In this document: positions 12,108 through 22,982 of the stretch, piece after piece
Layout: every line of letters begins with the position of its first letter
How positions within the stretch are numbered: position 1 is the stretch's first letter
Source: Cheiracanthium punctorium
Taxonomy: Eukaryota > Arthropoda > Arachnida > Araneae > Cheiracanthiidae
DNA length: 64,000 bases
Assembly: GCA_038373885.1 (NCBI GenBank)
Contig: JAWZYV010013171.1
Location: forward strand, 1-64,000
Reading direction: 5' to 3'
Position numbers and translations under genes: made by a program
Notes under the pieces: model-generated
The model's input: only the letters and a program-made list of their open reading frames with translations
Databases searched by the model: none
Told to the model about the DNA's origin: nothing

Positions 12108-12935
12108 ATGTCTTCCAGTCAAATTGCTGTTAAGCCAACGACTGCTTGTGTCTTTTGGCCGTTATGTGCTTCTGACTGGACTTTCGTCCATCGCTGTTCT
12201 TTGCAAATGCAAGCATCATATTTCACGAATGCTGTCAACCCGATACTGCGCTTATTGAACAACTCTTGCAATGTTTGCTGTTTTCGTCACTGAACTTCTA
12301 AAATAACGAATTTTAAACAGGCAATCCTCTTTAGAATTATGCCAGATCTGACATTAACTTCTGTCAGACTCGACAATATGGGTGCGCAATACAATATAAA
12401 CGCTTCTGACACCATTCTCTTCATGGCCATTTGGTAATGAGACTGTCGTGCAAGTGTGATGTGCAGTAGTCTAGTGTTCTCACAGGCGTTTGTATTATAT
12501 AATTTGTCAATCATCTTATTTGGAAGCTCAATGACTTCAACAGCAAATGTTGCTTGGTGTGCAAGGAGCACTTCAAATCGGACGTTATGGCAGAGGGTAA
12601 GTGGTAAGATGGTATCTGCAAAGCACAGTGGAATAAAATACAAGGTGGTACAAATAAGCACAGTAACAGAAGAACAAAATAACACCCGACTTGAACAGAC
12701 ATTCCAAACAATCAATTTTTCACAGAACTGTGCTATGAAGATTTTTTCCTTCACTTTTCAAGTGTTTCTATTATTTTGTCGCATATATGCTTGGAGATAT
12801 CTACCCATAAGCGGGTCAAATCATCCCACCGAACAAATTTGTAAGAGAGTCTTAATACGTGCGAACAAAAATGAGAAATTTTATTACTCGAAATATATTC
12901 ACCAGGATCTGATGAAAAAACGAATTAACTAAACT
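12108..12935 (-). pseudogene. possible decayed membrane-protein gene remnant
   Basis: On the minus strand a frame around 12750-12930 reads through about 50 codons (containing RWDDLTRLWVDISKHICDKI) to a stop, and a shifted frame continues for 155 codons (12287-12754). The second part has hydrophobic stretches near its start (VLICTTLYFIPLCF) and then a soluble-looking part. A third segment near 12130-12280 stays open for about 40 codons. This succession of frames, not interrupted by recognised repeats, would fit a frameshifted multi-pass protein gene, and its texture loosely recalls arthropod gustatory receptors. I do not recognise a definite family. A plus-strand frame of similar length overlaps it, so chance is a real alternative. 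Confidence 0.22.
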
Positions 12936-13526
12936 AAGGCGAAAAATCATCATTTGCCAGTTTTTCTTAAAGTTGAAACATCCGGTCACTTTACCTTTTG
13001 AAGACGACACCTAAAGCGATATTCCATTCTTCCGAGCTTAAATTTAAAAGCAAAGTTGATGATTTCACACATTAATACTCGTAAACACTACTACTGCACC
13101 ATCAAAGATAGTTCTTACAGAAGCTGAAATGATCGCAATCTCAATCGGCGTCCGTCAAGCAAGAAATATATCAAAATGGTGAAGGAAAAAAAAAGTGACA
13201 AAATGGCGGAGATTCTTTTCAGAACCCATTAGGCATATAAATGACATAAGAAGGAATGAAAGCGAACTACTGCTGTTGCCACCTTCGTTCCGCGTTCTTT
13301 CACACGGAATGCAAATGATGAACTTGGATAGATTCGGAGCATCGTGCGAAAAAGGGAAAACCTAACAACTCGTTACGGCAAATCCGGAATTCGATTCTAA
13401 ATCCAAGATGCGTACCGGAAACAAGATCGGACGGACCAGCAGTATGCCACAGCCGTATTAAAAACGCGGCATCAGGTCTGGAATACGAGATCATATGAAA
13501 ACGTGGGCTATTGTGTCATCTAAAAA

Positions 13527-14000
13527 TCTGGAGTGACTCCACTCGACTTTCCGATTAAGATCATTACCAAACATTTAAATAAATTTTAATCAATGAATAA
13601 TTCAAACATATATACCGATTGAAGCTCAATCGAATGCGCCGTTTAAACGCTAGCGCACTTTCAATAATTTCCCCCTATAGGCCATAATGTAAAAGAAATC
13701 TTTGTCGTAGCCCTGTAGAAAAACTATCAGTCCTATATACACCAAAATCAATACCGGTCTTGCGACGGTGGTTTATAGCATATATACCCAATTTGAGCTC
13801 AATCGAATGCCCCGTTTAGGAGCTATCGTGTTCACTCGCATATACACAAACACACACATACATACATACATCTCGTAAAAATAGCATAAGTGAATTCAGA
13901 AGACCTCAAAACGTGTCAATACACCAAAATCTCGAAGTCGAATTTTTTCATGATTACAATACTTTCCTTACATGGTACATGTTCTGAAAGTAAAAATGGT
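13527..14000 (+). mobile_element. rolling-circle (Helentron/HINE-like) repeat, copy 1
   Basis: Begins near the palindrome TGGAGTGACTCCA, contains about 180-bp internal tandem units (CTTTGTCGTAGCCCTGTAGA) and a (CA)/(CATA) microsatellite, and ends with the hairpin TACTTTCC ... GGAAAGTA. Architecture matches non-autonomous Helentron derivatives, but no terminal rule was proven. Confidence 0.45.
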
Positions 14001-15034
14001 CTACGACTCTACAACGGTGCAACGCAATCGAGTTGTTTAGTTTCCGTAATCATACCTGATCCTTTTTCACGATTTCCAAGCTAAAAAGTAGGGAAAGCAA
14101 GACCCTCTCATTTTGGATGTGACCTCATTGTGATACTGTTTCTCAAATGAACCCACATCAGGTAACGCCACTCGGCAATAAATAAATAACTAAAACATGT
14201 TACATGCTCTACTGTTACAGAAGATGAACGATGACTACATATCAAATTTTTTTTTTTTTTTTTATGTTCCTGATAAAAGTTAAAAGTTCCAGCACACACA
14301 CAAAACGATAACACTGCGAGTTAAGACAATATGAAATGTCATATTATGAAACGGGATCAGATAGGCCGCATGATTTATTATAATATATGGGATGTGCCAG
14401 CTAAAATTACATTTTGGAGCAATTTGTGAAGCAAGAAACGCGGATTTCTAGCGAAATTTGGCCACAAAAAAGTCATTTCTGGAGAACAAGAATGTCAATT
14501 TTGGAGCACAAAATTCATTTTTGGAGAGAGAGGGAAGTCATTAAAAATACCAATCTAAAAAATGAAAAGTAGGGAGGTTCTTAAAAATTATTTACAAACA
14601 ACAAACACTATACACAATTCCTACATAAAAAAAAATCATTTAAACAAATAATATTCACATTTTAATACTTTTTCGTCAATTTAATATTTAAAAAAATCAG
14701 AGTTATGGCCTGTTTTATTTATAGCTGATAAATCAAACGTCAGCGCATAGACAAGAGATTTGTAATCTAAAATTTGGCTAAAATTACTCAATACTTGTTC
14801 CACTTTAACATTGCTTTCTTTGATTTCTTTATTCGTATAAGATGGGCGCCTCCCTCCTCCCTTTTCTGGGGGAAGGGGGTCAGAAATTTATGACAAGTAT
14901 TAAAATAATTCATATATTTTGTACATTGTTCTATAAAACATCGATTTTAAATAATATAAGCTAATATTTACTAAACTATTAATAACTGTCAGTGGCTTAC
15001 AAAATGTTTGGTGACAGATAAAAAATATACCAAC
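14001..15034. other. intergenic, no gene seen
   Basis: AT-rich. A patch at about 14400-14580 repeats the phrase TTTTGGAG, suggesting an old TE. Nothing else is recognised. Confidence 0.4.
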
Positions 15035-15442
15035 TTAACCCTTTGAGGCGCAACCCTTTCCCAATACTGAAAAAAGGGCAGCCGTTGCCATCGCTCGACT
15101 TAACTACCAGCAAGATGGCGGACGATCGAAACGTTCATCGCGTGCCACAGATTTAGAGACCCTTTTTTTGACGACAGCTGGCTGTGCCATAGCAACGGCT
15201 GCCCTTTTTTCAGCACTGGGCAATCTATCCAGCTGTTCTCGCATTCTTCCATTTTCCAGCAGATGCCGGTGCTGTTAAAAATAATCGTGACCATTTTTTT
15301 ACGGGAAAGGACGTGCTAAAAAGTAAAGGATTTTCGTGGAACTATGTCACCCACAACTATTTTTATAGAAATCGAATAGCAACAGTCAAAACGTCAGAGT
15401 TTGGTGTTCTCAGAGCGGGAACACTGCGAGTTAAAGGGTTAA
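15035..15442 (-). mobile_element. TTAA hairpin MITE, copy 3
   Basis: Reverse orientation: begins TTAACCCTTTGAGGCGCAA and ends CGAGTTAAAGGGTTAA. One hairpin arm is nearly complete and the other is reduced, with the join at the CAGCTGGCTGTGCC centre. Confidence 0.85.
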
Positions 15443-15568
15443 CCTACCCCACTTGATGACGACCCAGCAAATACGAACGGCGATTTGTGATGATTACCCC
15501 GAATTCATCCCCCCCAAGGATAACGAGATAGTCTCGAGCTAGATATCAAGAATTTTCCAGGCCCTCTG

Positions 15569-15906
15569 GAACGTTTCGATCGTTCGCCATCTTGCTGGTC
15601 GTTAAGTCGAGCGATGGCAACGGCTGCCCATTTTTTTCAGCATTGGGCAATCAATCGCTCCAGCTGTTTTCGCATTCTTCCATTTACCAGCAAATGCCAG
15701 TGCCGCTAAAAATAAGAGACTATTTTTTTTTTTTTTTTTTTTTTTTTTTACGGGAAAGGACGTACTAAAAAGTAAAGGATTCTCGTGGAGCTATGTCACC
15801 CACAACTATTTTTATGGAAATCAAATCTATTCTTCGTGACTGGCAACAGTCAAAACGTCAGAGTTTGGGGATCCCAGAGCGGGAACACTGCGCTTTAAAG
15901 GGTTAA
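15569..15906 (-). mobile_element. TTAA hairpin MITE, copy 4 (truncated)
   Basis: Begins inside a hairpin arm (GAACGTTTCGATCG) and runs through the unique subterminal region to the GCGCTTTAAAGGGTTAA end. The right terminus and one arm are absent. An approximately 27-base T run lies near 15722-15749. Confidence 0.8.
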
Positions 15907-16283
15907 TAAAACTATTAAATTTAATAATAGTGGTCAATTGGGTGGCATCGGGGGATAATCAGTTTTCTGCTTTGAAAATTTTTTTGATTCACGGATTTGC
16001 TTGAGTGATACTTGCATAAATTAATTTTCTTGTCGGATATAACAGTGAGGGGAAAATACATAAATTAATACTACAAAGCAGGATAGAAAATTCCAAAGAT
16101 CTTAATATTTTTGCGGCTCCCTGCATTGTATTTCTGACCCTTAAAGGGTTAAAAAATAGGCCTTGACGCCATCCGTCTAAGGGAAATATTGCAAAATAAC
16201 GTACGTTTAGCGTAAGATTCTTGTTTTCCCCGAATCTCACGCAACCCTCGTAAGTTGACCGTTTTATAAAAGTGCATCTAGAC

Positions 16284-17292
16284 CAGGGTTGGGCGGTATT
16301 TACCGTCTGATGGTATTTACCGGTTTTTACTACGGTTTTTACCGTCTTTGGAAAAACATGTTTTTACCAGGGTTTTTACCAACTTTGAGAAAAACTTATT
16401 AGTTTGACTATTTTTTGTCACTTTTTTGAAGATTTATCTCTCCACCAATGGCTGAGAGGTTCTGCTCTCGAAACTGGATGGTGGGAGGTGCCAGGTTCAT
16501 ACCCCGGTCCTGCCTGTTGATCTGGCTGTTTCCGTGTGTTTGGGTTTTTTTTTTTCAGAAACTGCGCATAAATACTGGCTAGGATCCTTTAGAAATAGGA
16601 AGGTATTCCTCTATAGGACTGGGACCCTAGTGCAGTCAATCGGCCTTAATCCACAAGCAAACAATGAAGATTTATCTGCTATTTTTTCATTTTCTCAGGA
16701 ATAAAAGTTCAGGACATTTAATATCACTATTTCCATTTCCATATAACAATATTCACCTAATTCAGTGTCTGATTTGGTAAGTAAAAGAATGCTATATGAA
16801 AATAGTTCATTTTGAGGAATATAATAAACACAGAAAACTTTCATCCATGTTTTCATCTTACAAGAATTCAAATTTATAGATAATGTACATTTATCATTAT
16901 GAAACTTATTAAAACTATTATTATGAGAAGGCACATTACAATATTTATTACAATTATGTAATGCAGGCTAGTTAAATAATTTTTACTTAAAGGACTTGTA
17001 AATATACTTTTATTACACTGAACTTATCTTAACCATTTTAATGAAAACCAAATGCTTACAAATATTACTTATTACATAATGTAGTTTGCACAATCACATA
17101 ATGTAGTTTGCATCATCAGTATGTCCTGATGATGATATATCCACATCAATTAAAATACAGTTTTATAAATAGCATTAATATACAGTTTATGACTCAGGGA
17201 GTTTTTTGTATCATTAGGTTTTTACCGGTAAAAACATAGTTTTTACCATGCCCTGGTAAAAACCCGTTTTTACCGGTAAAAAGCCAACCCTG
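16284..17292. mobile_element. hAT element CAGGGTTGG with ACCGGTAAAAAC subterminal repeats
   Basis: Termini CAGGGTTGG and CCAACCCTG, with perfect duplication ATCTAGAC at 16276-16283 and 17293-17300. The ends are packed with TTTTTACCGG / CCGGTAAAAA motifs. It hosts a SINE at 16440-16664. Confidence 0.9.
16440..16664 (+). mobile_element. second tRNA-derived SINE family
   Basis: Flanked by a perfect 13-bp repeat TGAAGATTTATCT (16427-16439 and 16665-16677). Box-A-like TGGCTGAGAGG and box-B-like GGTTCATACCCC lie in the right order. The 3' end is A-rich. Confidence 0.85.
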
Positions 17293-17344
17293 ATCTAGAC
17301 GTAAGTGAAGAGAGAATTGTTTTCGAGTCTCTGACGCAATTGGA

Positions 17345-18015
17345 CGGGCTTGTTTTTGTGTTATGGTAAGCTTTCACGAGGGGAATCTGCCTGCAGAGAG
17401 GCAGGGGTGGTCCTACAGGCGGAGGACTCTTAACCCTTTAACGCACAGTGTTCCTGTTCTGGGAACACCAAACTCTGACGTTTTGACTGTTGCCAGTCAC
17501 GAAGAATAGATTGGATTTCTATAAAAATAGTTGAGGGTGACATAGCTCCACGAGAATCCTTTACTTTTTTAGCACGCCATTTCCAGTAAAAAAATGGTCA
17601 CGATTATTTTTAACAGCACTGACATCTGCTGAAAAATATAAGAATGCGAGAACATCTGGATAGATTTCCCAATGCTGAAAAAAGGGCAGCCTTTGTCATC
17701 GCTCGACTTAACTACCAGCAAGATGGTCGATGATCGCGTGCCACAGATCTAGAGACCCTTTTTGACGCAGCTGGCTGTGCGGCACAGCCAGCTGCAAAAG
17801 GGGGCAAAGGCTGCCTTTTTTCAGCATTGGGAAAGGGTTGCGCCTCAAAGGGTTGAAGGGGTTCTAACGCGTTACATCTTCAAATACTTCACATTACACC
17901 TGCAGAAAACCGCCCAAGACGTCCGACCGTGCAGTAGGCCTGAAATTGGGATCTTCGTACTTCAGCCATCTACCATGTTGCGATTCTTTATCCACTGGGC
18001 CATGGTGGGGCCGTA
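17345..18015 (-). mobile_element. tRNA-derived SINE (Ser/Leu-like head) split by MITE copy 5
   Basis: Flanked by the 11-bp direct repeat ACGCAATTGGA (17334-17344 and 18016-18026). On the minus strand the head starts near the right end with a box-A-like stretch. Removing the MITE leaves about 244 bp, the length of intact copies elsewhere in the window. Confidence 0.75.
17430..17856 (+). mobile_element. TTAA hairpin MITE, copy 5, inserted in a SINE
   Basis: Left TTAA intact and right TTAA mutated to TTGA. SINE sequence continues on both sides (GGAGGACTC before, AGGGGTTCTAAC after), so the insertion into a pre-existing SINE is directly visible. Confidence 0.85.
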
Positions 18016-18026
18016 ACGCAATTGGA

Positions 18027-19017
18027 ATAAGAAAGCTGTACGAAATATTCATTTCTTAAAATAATACGATTAAATCACACTAACATACAAATAAACGATG
18101 CTTAATATTTCCCCTAATTCAGGAAAAAATATGAAATTCTACAACATCTAATCCGATTGAGGGAGGTAGGAGGGATATTTCATAGAAATCAAGTCCTTTC
18201 ACTTTGTTGTTGCCACTGCCTCAACAACATCTCGAGCTAATAAGCGAGATTCAGCCTCCAAAAATACACTTAATCCCTCAATGGGCAATAAACCGTGCTC
18301 CAAAGGACGCCGACGGGATAAGCACTCATCCAACAAAAAGTTCTGTCACGCAGCATCGAGAGGCTCATAAAAAGCAAACGGAGAATGGCAATAAAGATTT
18401 CGAAAATGGCGCGAACGCACACATTCTGGAATCCATTGACGCCAAAATTTAACTGTAAATCATCCTTTTTTTTACACACAATAGCACGTGTTAGAAGAGA
18501 GGACTCCTATTTGAAGTCGCGAGTTCGAAAATTACGTTCATTATATATCGTTTTAAAAAGTAACCTTTAAAAAAAAATTAACTTGCTAAGTGCTATTAAC
18601 AGGGTATAGCAAAACCTAACACCCTTGGTTGCTCGGGCGACTCGGGGGGGGGGGGACGACAGCGTTGGTGCCATGCAAATAGTAATGTTGGTATATCTGT
18701 ACCTCTTTAAAAAAATTAATTCTGACTCCTAAAATTTTACAAGGTTTGCCGGTCTCTAGCTATTGAATAGCTACGTTCCTATACTTATTAATTGCATTGG
18801 ATTTTAAAGGAAGTTTTAAAATGTGATCCATCTGGTACGATATGCTGAACTCATCAGTTGGAGCAGGACTTCCCAGCTACACTGCTACAGGTCAGCGAAA
18901 ATTTGCTATACCTGTCCACGTATACCAAATTTGTATGGTATAGGTGCTAGCAGCAGAGAATACCGCACGAATTACAAATTATGTTTATGTCACAATTGAT
19001 TTAATAAGAACGATACA
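18027..19017. other. intergenic, no gene seen
   Basis: No delimited repeats. Overlapping frames on both strands at 18200-18480 are not convincing. Confidence 0.4.
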
Positions 19018-19025
19018 GGCAGGGC

Positions 19026-19364
19026 TAGGGTTGTCAGGTCGCCAAACCAAATAGCCGGACAGACCAGCCAGTTTGGCCGGACATTTGGGTAAAAAGGCCG
19101 GACAGCCTACAATATTGGGTAATTACAATTAATAGGTACGACAAAAAAATTGTATGTAAAATCAAGCTTTTTTGATTATTATTACCATGAATCTTGTTCA
19201 ATTCTAGCGAAATATAAATAACATCGAATGCCAAATCCGTTCAAGTACTTTATTACTAATCAGCCAAAGTCATCAGTAAAAAGCGGGACAGCGTTAAGTT
19301 TGGCCGGACACGCAATCCAAAAGCCTAACTATGCCCGGCTTTATCCGGGCGCCTGGCAACGCTA
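19026..19364. mobile_element. hAT MITE TAGGGTTGTCAGG, copy A
   Basis: Termini TAGGGTTGTCAGG and CCTGGCAACGCTA, with perfect duplication GGCAGGGC at 19018-19025 and 19365-19372. 339 bp, containing repeated CCGGACA/TGTCCGG motifs. Confidence 0.92.
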
Positions 19365-19372
19365 GGCAGGGC

Positions 19373-20120
19373 TCAGCCCAAGCCGTAGGAATAAAACTAG
19401 TGAGAAAAGTGACTTAAATGTTTAAAAAAAGTGACTCAATAGTAACTTAAATTATACCGTTCAACACGCATTTATGACATGCAATGCTATTTGTTAAGAA
19501 CTTTTTTACAAGAAACTCTGAAACACGTAAGACTACAAAAACTGACTTCATGAATCAGTTTTTTATCAATTTAAAAGAAGCGTTAAACTGTAAGTTATAT
19601 TTCTTAACAGGCTTCATAAACTATTGATTTGTTCCTAGAAAATTGAGTCATTTAAAAAAATCTGATCTGGACAACACAGGACTTCCTTGCACGTCTATTA
19701 AATGAAAAATATTTTCGGCGCACTTCATCTAATTATTTTGTTTGAAAGAGTTAAAATATCATGAATAGCAGAGATTTCTAGCCAAATATTTCGATATCGC
19801 CAAGCTGAGTTCAGTTTGAAAGATATCCTTTGGACATTTTATTTAGCGATATGTCACAAGCCCACAAGCTTGAGATAGTTTGGGAGATTTTGGGGATAGC
19901 CAAAGTAGTCATTGACCACAGACTCTCAATGAATTGAATGCATCCATAAACCTTAATGTATTTAAAGTCATTTAGCTGACCCTGTAAATAAACTCCTAGT
20001 CGATTGCAGCCAAAAATGATGCTGAAAACAGTTAGATATTACAATAGCTCTAAATACAAAAGTTCAAAATTCTACAGGTTAAATTTTTAGAGTTATACAA
20101 AATACGAGATAATTTTTGGT
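19373..20120. other. repeat-rich flank left of the E2 block
   Basis: Opens with CAGGGCTCAGCCCAAG and several GTGAC motifs, mirrored at 23800-23880 (CTCGGGCTGAGCTCTG). From about 19960 it holds one unit (TGTAAATAAACTCCTAGTCG) of a roughly 190-bp repeat that recurs at 20525-20690 and 23160-23560. Confidence 0.55.
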
Positions 20121-20500
20121 GCCAAATTTGGCGATATTTCGGCGAACCTCGCCAAGATTGACGACATATGGCGAGATTTTAAGCATGGACCAAACAATGA
20201 CTGACTATAGCCAAATTTTGCGATATTTCGCCAAAACTAGCCAAGGAGGATGTTTGGACATGTATCAAATGACTGACTATCGCCAAATGGCAAGACTTTG
20301 GGCATGGACCACACAACAGATTACCGGCAAATTTGGCAATAATTCGGCAAAACTCGCCAAGAACGATGACAAATGACGATATTTTAGGCATGGACCAAAT
20401 GACTATCGCTGGATTTGGCGATATTTCGGGAAAACTCGCCACGGTCGACGACAGACTGCGAGATTTTGGGCATGGACCAAACAATGACTGTCTACAGTTG
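20121..20500 (+). repeat. degenerate tandem array of CGCCAA-rich units
   Basis: Four units start near 20121, 20210, 20326 and 20408, each combining GCCAAATTTGGCGATATTTC, AAACTCGCCAAG and GGCATGGACCAAA. Lengths run from about 82 to 117 bp. The open frames here are products of the repeat. Confidence 0.8.
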
Positions 20501-20693
20501 TATTATATTGAAGATGTCCATAGACATTAACGTATTGAAATTCTTTTCGGTGGTCTTGTAAATAAACTTCCCAGTAGATTGAAACCAAATATCGAGATGC
20601 ATAGCTAGATGTTACACCAATCATATATGAAATTTCAACATTCTACGACTAATAGTTTTTGAGATTTGTAAGTTAAATACATACACACATACA

Positions 20694-20723
20694 CCAAAAG
20701 TCGCCAAGCTTGGCGACTTTTGG
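20694..20723. repeat. 30-bp perfect palindrome
   Basis: CCAAAAGTCGCCAAG and its exact reverse complement centred on AAGCTT, at the junction between the ~190-bp repeat unit and element A. Confidence 0.9.
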
Positions 20724-20768
20724 CGTAGTTGTTGAGGGAGGCACGTGACCGTGGTCGGACCATTACTT

Positions 20769-21243
20769 GGTACTTACATATTATCCCGGCGGTCCACCAA
20801 GACGAGCGATTTTTCGCCAAGATAAATGCTGGATCATGGCTCACTTGGATAAATACAGGCTGTCCGAAAACCAGTTTCTCCTATGGGATTTTGCGTACGA
20901 GAAAATTTTCGCGTGCACTCATGCAACGAGTTTATCGTTTACGAATGCGGCCATTGTTATCCATTCCTGGATACTTTTAGCTTTGATTTTAGGCATATTT
21001 TCTCCGGCAGAGATGGCAACAGTGATATGTTGGGTAAAAGCGACAAATCGGCGAAGAAGCGAAAATTTACTCGTACGGAAAAACGGAGCTTTTTGGACAG
21101 CCTATATATATATATATCCCAGTGAGCCATGGCTGGACGCATGAAATTATTCATGGTTTGGAATACGATTGGCAACAGTTTGCCAGCACACTTGACGAAA
21201 AATAGTTTGGCGAAAATGACTGCCTGGATAATACGTAAGTACC
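20769..21243. mobile_element. inverted-repeat element A (GGTACTTACRTATTATCCCGG)
   Basis: Ends GGTACTTACATATTATCCC and GGATAATACGTAAGTACC with imperfect inverted arms. It carries another small inverted-repeat element at about 20856-21103 (CAGGCTGTCC ... GGACAGCC) next to TA repeats. Confidence 0.65.
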
Positions 21244-21529
21244 TTAATGTGCACTGTCACATGCAAAAAAAAAAAAAAAGCAATCCGTCTCTTAGCACAG
21301 CGGTAGATGACGACCGTGGTGTTGGTCCAACTCACTTTGTTTATCAAGTTAAGGTTGCATGTTGCGAAAATGGCTTTAACTCGCGAGGTTCATATTATGC
21401 CCTGCTAGAATTTCCTTATTGCGTAAATGACACTACTCAACTTATCTTCAGTGAATGATTTCGTTTTTTCAAAATTGGTCGAGTCAAATTATTCTGATCT
21501 TCTCTTTAAATTTTCCCCCATCTTAAAGG
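21244..21529 (+). other. 5' flank of the E2 gene
   Basis: Sequence between inverted-repeat element A and the ATG. It holds a 15-base A run near 21265 and then a less AT-rich stretch that faintly resembles a tRNA-derived repeat. The last 25 bases are pyrimidine-rich and end in AAAG, compatible with either a 5' UTR or a splice acceptor. No clear TATA box or initiator is seen. Confidence 0.35.
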
Positions 21530-22291
21530 ATGGCTGGTGGCGTCCCAACGCCTCTCTGTCTGAGGCGACTGAAGAAGGACATCCAGTCACTTCACGAAGA
21601 ACCTCCTCCGGGAATACACATCTACGCTGACGAAAGAAACATCAGACTGGTTCATGCGTTGATAGTAGGCCCCAGCGACACGCCTTACCACGGTGGATTT
21701 TTTTACCTACTCTTGTGGGTGCCCGCCAACTACCCTATAAAACCGCCACAAGCCAAGCTCATGACGACTGGCGGAGGTGGAGTTCGATTCAATCCGAACT
21801 TGTACAACAATGGGAAAGTGTGCCTTAGCATCCTCGGAACATTCGCTGGGCCTAACTGGAGCGCTTCTCAAAGACTGTCCACTGTCCTCATATCCATACA
21901 GTCCCTGATGAACGAAAAGCCGCTCTTCAACGAGCCTTACATTAAGGGGGGGCGCCATGCTGAAGACAGTGACCGGTACAACGAACTGCTACAACACGAG
22001 ACCCTGAGAGTTGCCGTATGCGACATGTTGGAAGGACAAACTGGAGATTCGAGAAATTTACCGCAGTCGCTCAGAGACATCATGGAGAGACACTTTCTGG
22101 AGTTCTTCGACCACTATGTATCCGTGGCTAATTCAAAATTGCACTTGACCGGGAAGAGTATGAAATATCCTGCGATGCTCCGGGTCGGCGCAGCGAAGAT
22201 GGTTTTTAATTATGCTTCCATACTGACGCGTCTCCACCGCATTAAAACACGCCTGGAAGCTAAACTCGGTAATGCTAGCAGAGCCGAGTGA
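21530..22291 (+). CDS. UBE2Z-like: UBE2Z-like ubiquitin-conjugating enzyme E2, single exon (probable retrogene)
   Basis: The 253-residue frame is intact and reads as a class of E2 that accepts ubiquitin (in vertebrates also FAT10) from UBA6 as a thioester. The UBC fold spans about residues 9-165: PPPG (25-28), GPSDTPYHGGFF (47-58), YPIKPP (68-73), the FNPN motif (87-90), NGKVCLSILGT (94-104) with the predicted catalytic Cys98, and NEP (134-136). HETLRVAVCDMLEG (156-169) and the helical C-terminal tail are UBE2Z-type extensions absent from small E2s. The ATG has a good Kozak context (AGGATGG). Human UBE2Z is about 354 residues and has an N-terminal extension missing here. Multi-exon relatives and the lack of introns argue for a retrocopy, but no poly(A) tail or target duplication is visible. 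A pyrimidine-rich stretch ending in AG just before the ATG could instead be a splice acceptor. GC content and codon use look gene-like against AT-rich flanks. No frameshift or premature stop is seen, so it may be under selection. Confidence 0.88.
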   Translation: MAGGVPTPLCLRRLKKDIQSLHEEPPPGIHIYADERNIRLVHALIVGPSDTPYHGGFFYLLLWVPANYPIKPPQAKLMTTGGGGVRFNPNLYNNGKVCLSILGTFAGPNWSASQRLSTVLISIQSLMNEKPLFNEPYIKGGRHAEDSDRYNELLQHETLRVAVCDMLEGQTGDSRNLPQSLRDIMERHFLEFFDHYVSVANSKLHLTGKSMKYPAMLRVGAAKMVFNYASILTRLHRIKTRLEAKLGNASRAE

Positions 22292-22457
22292 CACTAAATT
22301 TACGGGAGCAGCAAAATTTGCTTAAATTGAAACTGCATTATGTAGACAATGTATAGAGACATATTTTGGCTACGTACGAATTAAAAGATATCATTAAAAT
22401 GTTTGATGTTTAAATTATAAAATTAATTAACACTGGTTCCATTATCATATTTGAACC
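22292..22457 (+). other. 3' flank of the E2 gene
   Basis: AT-rich sequence between the E2 stop codon and the next hAT MITE. It has ATTAAA-type hexamers but no AATAAA and no poly(A) tract, so a 3' end cannot be fixed from sequence alone. Confidence 0.4.
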
Positions 22458-22619
22458 CAGGGGTCGCGCTGTCGATCGCCAACGTCGTAAATTGCGATAG
22501 TAAAATTAGTTTGGCGAAAGAAAATACGATTTGGCGAAAATATTGGCAATTGCATTTCTTAATGATGTCCGGCAAAATCTAATTTGGCGAAACTTAAAAA
22601 AAAGCCAGCGCGACCCCTG
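22458..22619. mobile_element. hAT MITE CAGGGGTCGCGCTG
   Basis: Termini CAGGGGTCGCGCTG and CAGCGCGACCCCTG, with perfect duplication TTTGAACC at 22450-22457 and 22620-22627. It lies 166 bp downstream of the E2 stop and has GTTTGGCGAAA motifs inside. Confidence 0.92.
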
Positions 22620-22809
22620 TTTGAACCCATTAAAGGCCAAGTGGTGTAACCCTTTTTTTTTAGTTTTATTGGGTTAGGGTCACAAAAGTGTTCAACATTC
22701 TATTGAGAACGCCAATGGTGGAAGTTGTAACTCTGGACTTGGCAAATGTCTAGATAGCAGACTAATTGCTCTATAATGTTGAATTTACTATGACAACCTT
22801 AATAAAACC

Positions 22810-22982
22810 GGTACTTACGTATTATACCGGCAGTCGTTTCCGCCAAACTATTTTTTTTGGCAAATACGCTGGCAAACTGTTGCCAATTATATTCAGAACC
22901 ATCAATAATTTAATGTGTCCGGCATTTATCTTGACGGAAAATCGCTCGTCTTAGCGTACCGCCGGGATAATACGTAAATACC
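22810..22982. mobile_element. inverted-repeat element B (short relative of A)
   Basis: GGTACTTACGTATTATACCGG to CCGGGATAATACGTAAATACC, minus a few bases. Its right arm is the reverse complement of A's left arm (ATCGCTCGTCTTAGCGTACC region). It lacks the nested piece present in A. Confidence 0.7.

Noticed and set aside
12456..12932. 158-codon plus-strand open frame
   Set aside because: Overlaps the longer minus-strand frames, lacks any domain or start context, and has AT-driven composition.
17762..18016. tRNA-like boxes suggesting a tRNA gene
   Set aside because: They belong to the head of a SINE with flanking target duplications. The cloverleaf is not conserved.
20116..20484. Overlapping 86-101 codon frames with repeated peptide phrases
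   Set aside because: Repetition comes from the degenerate CGCCAA tandem array, so it is a DNA repeat and not a repeat protein.
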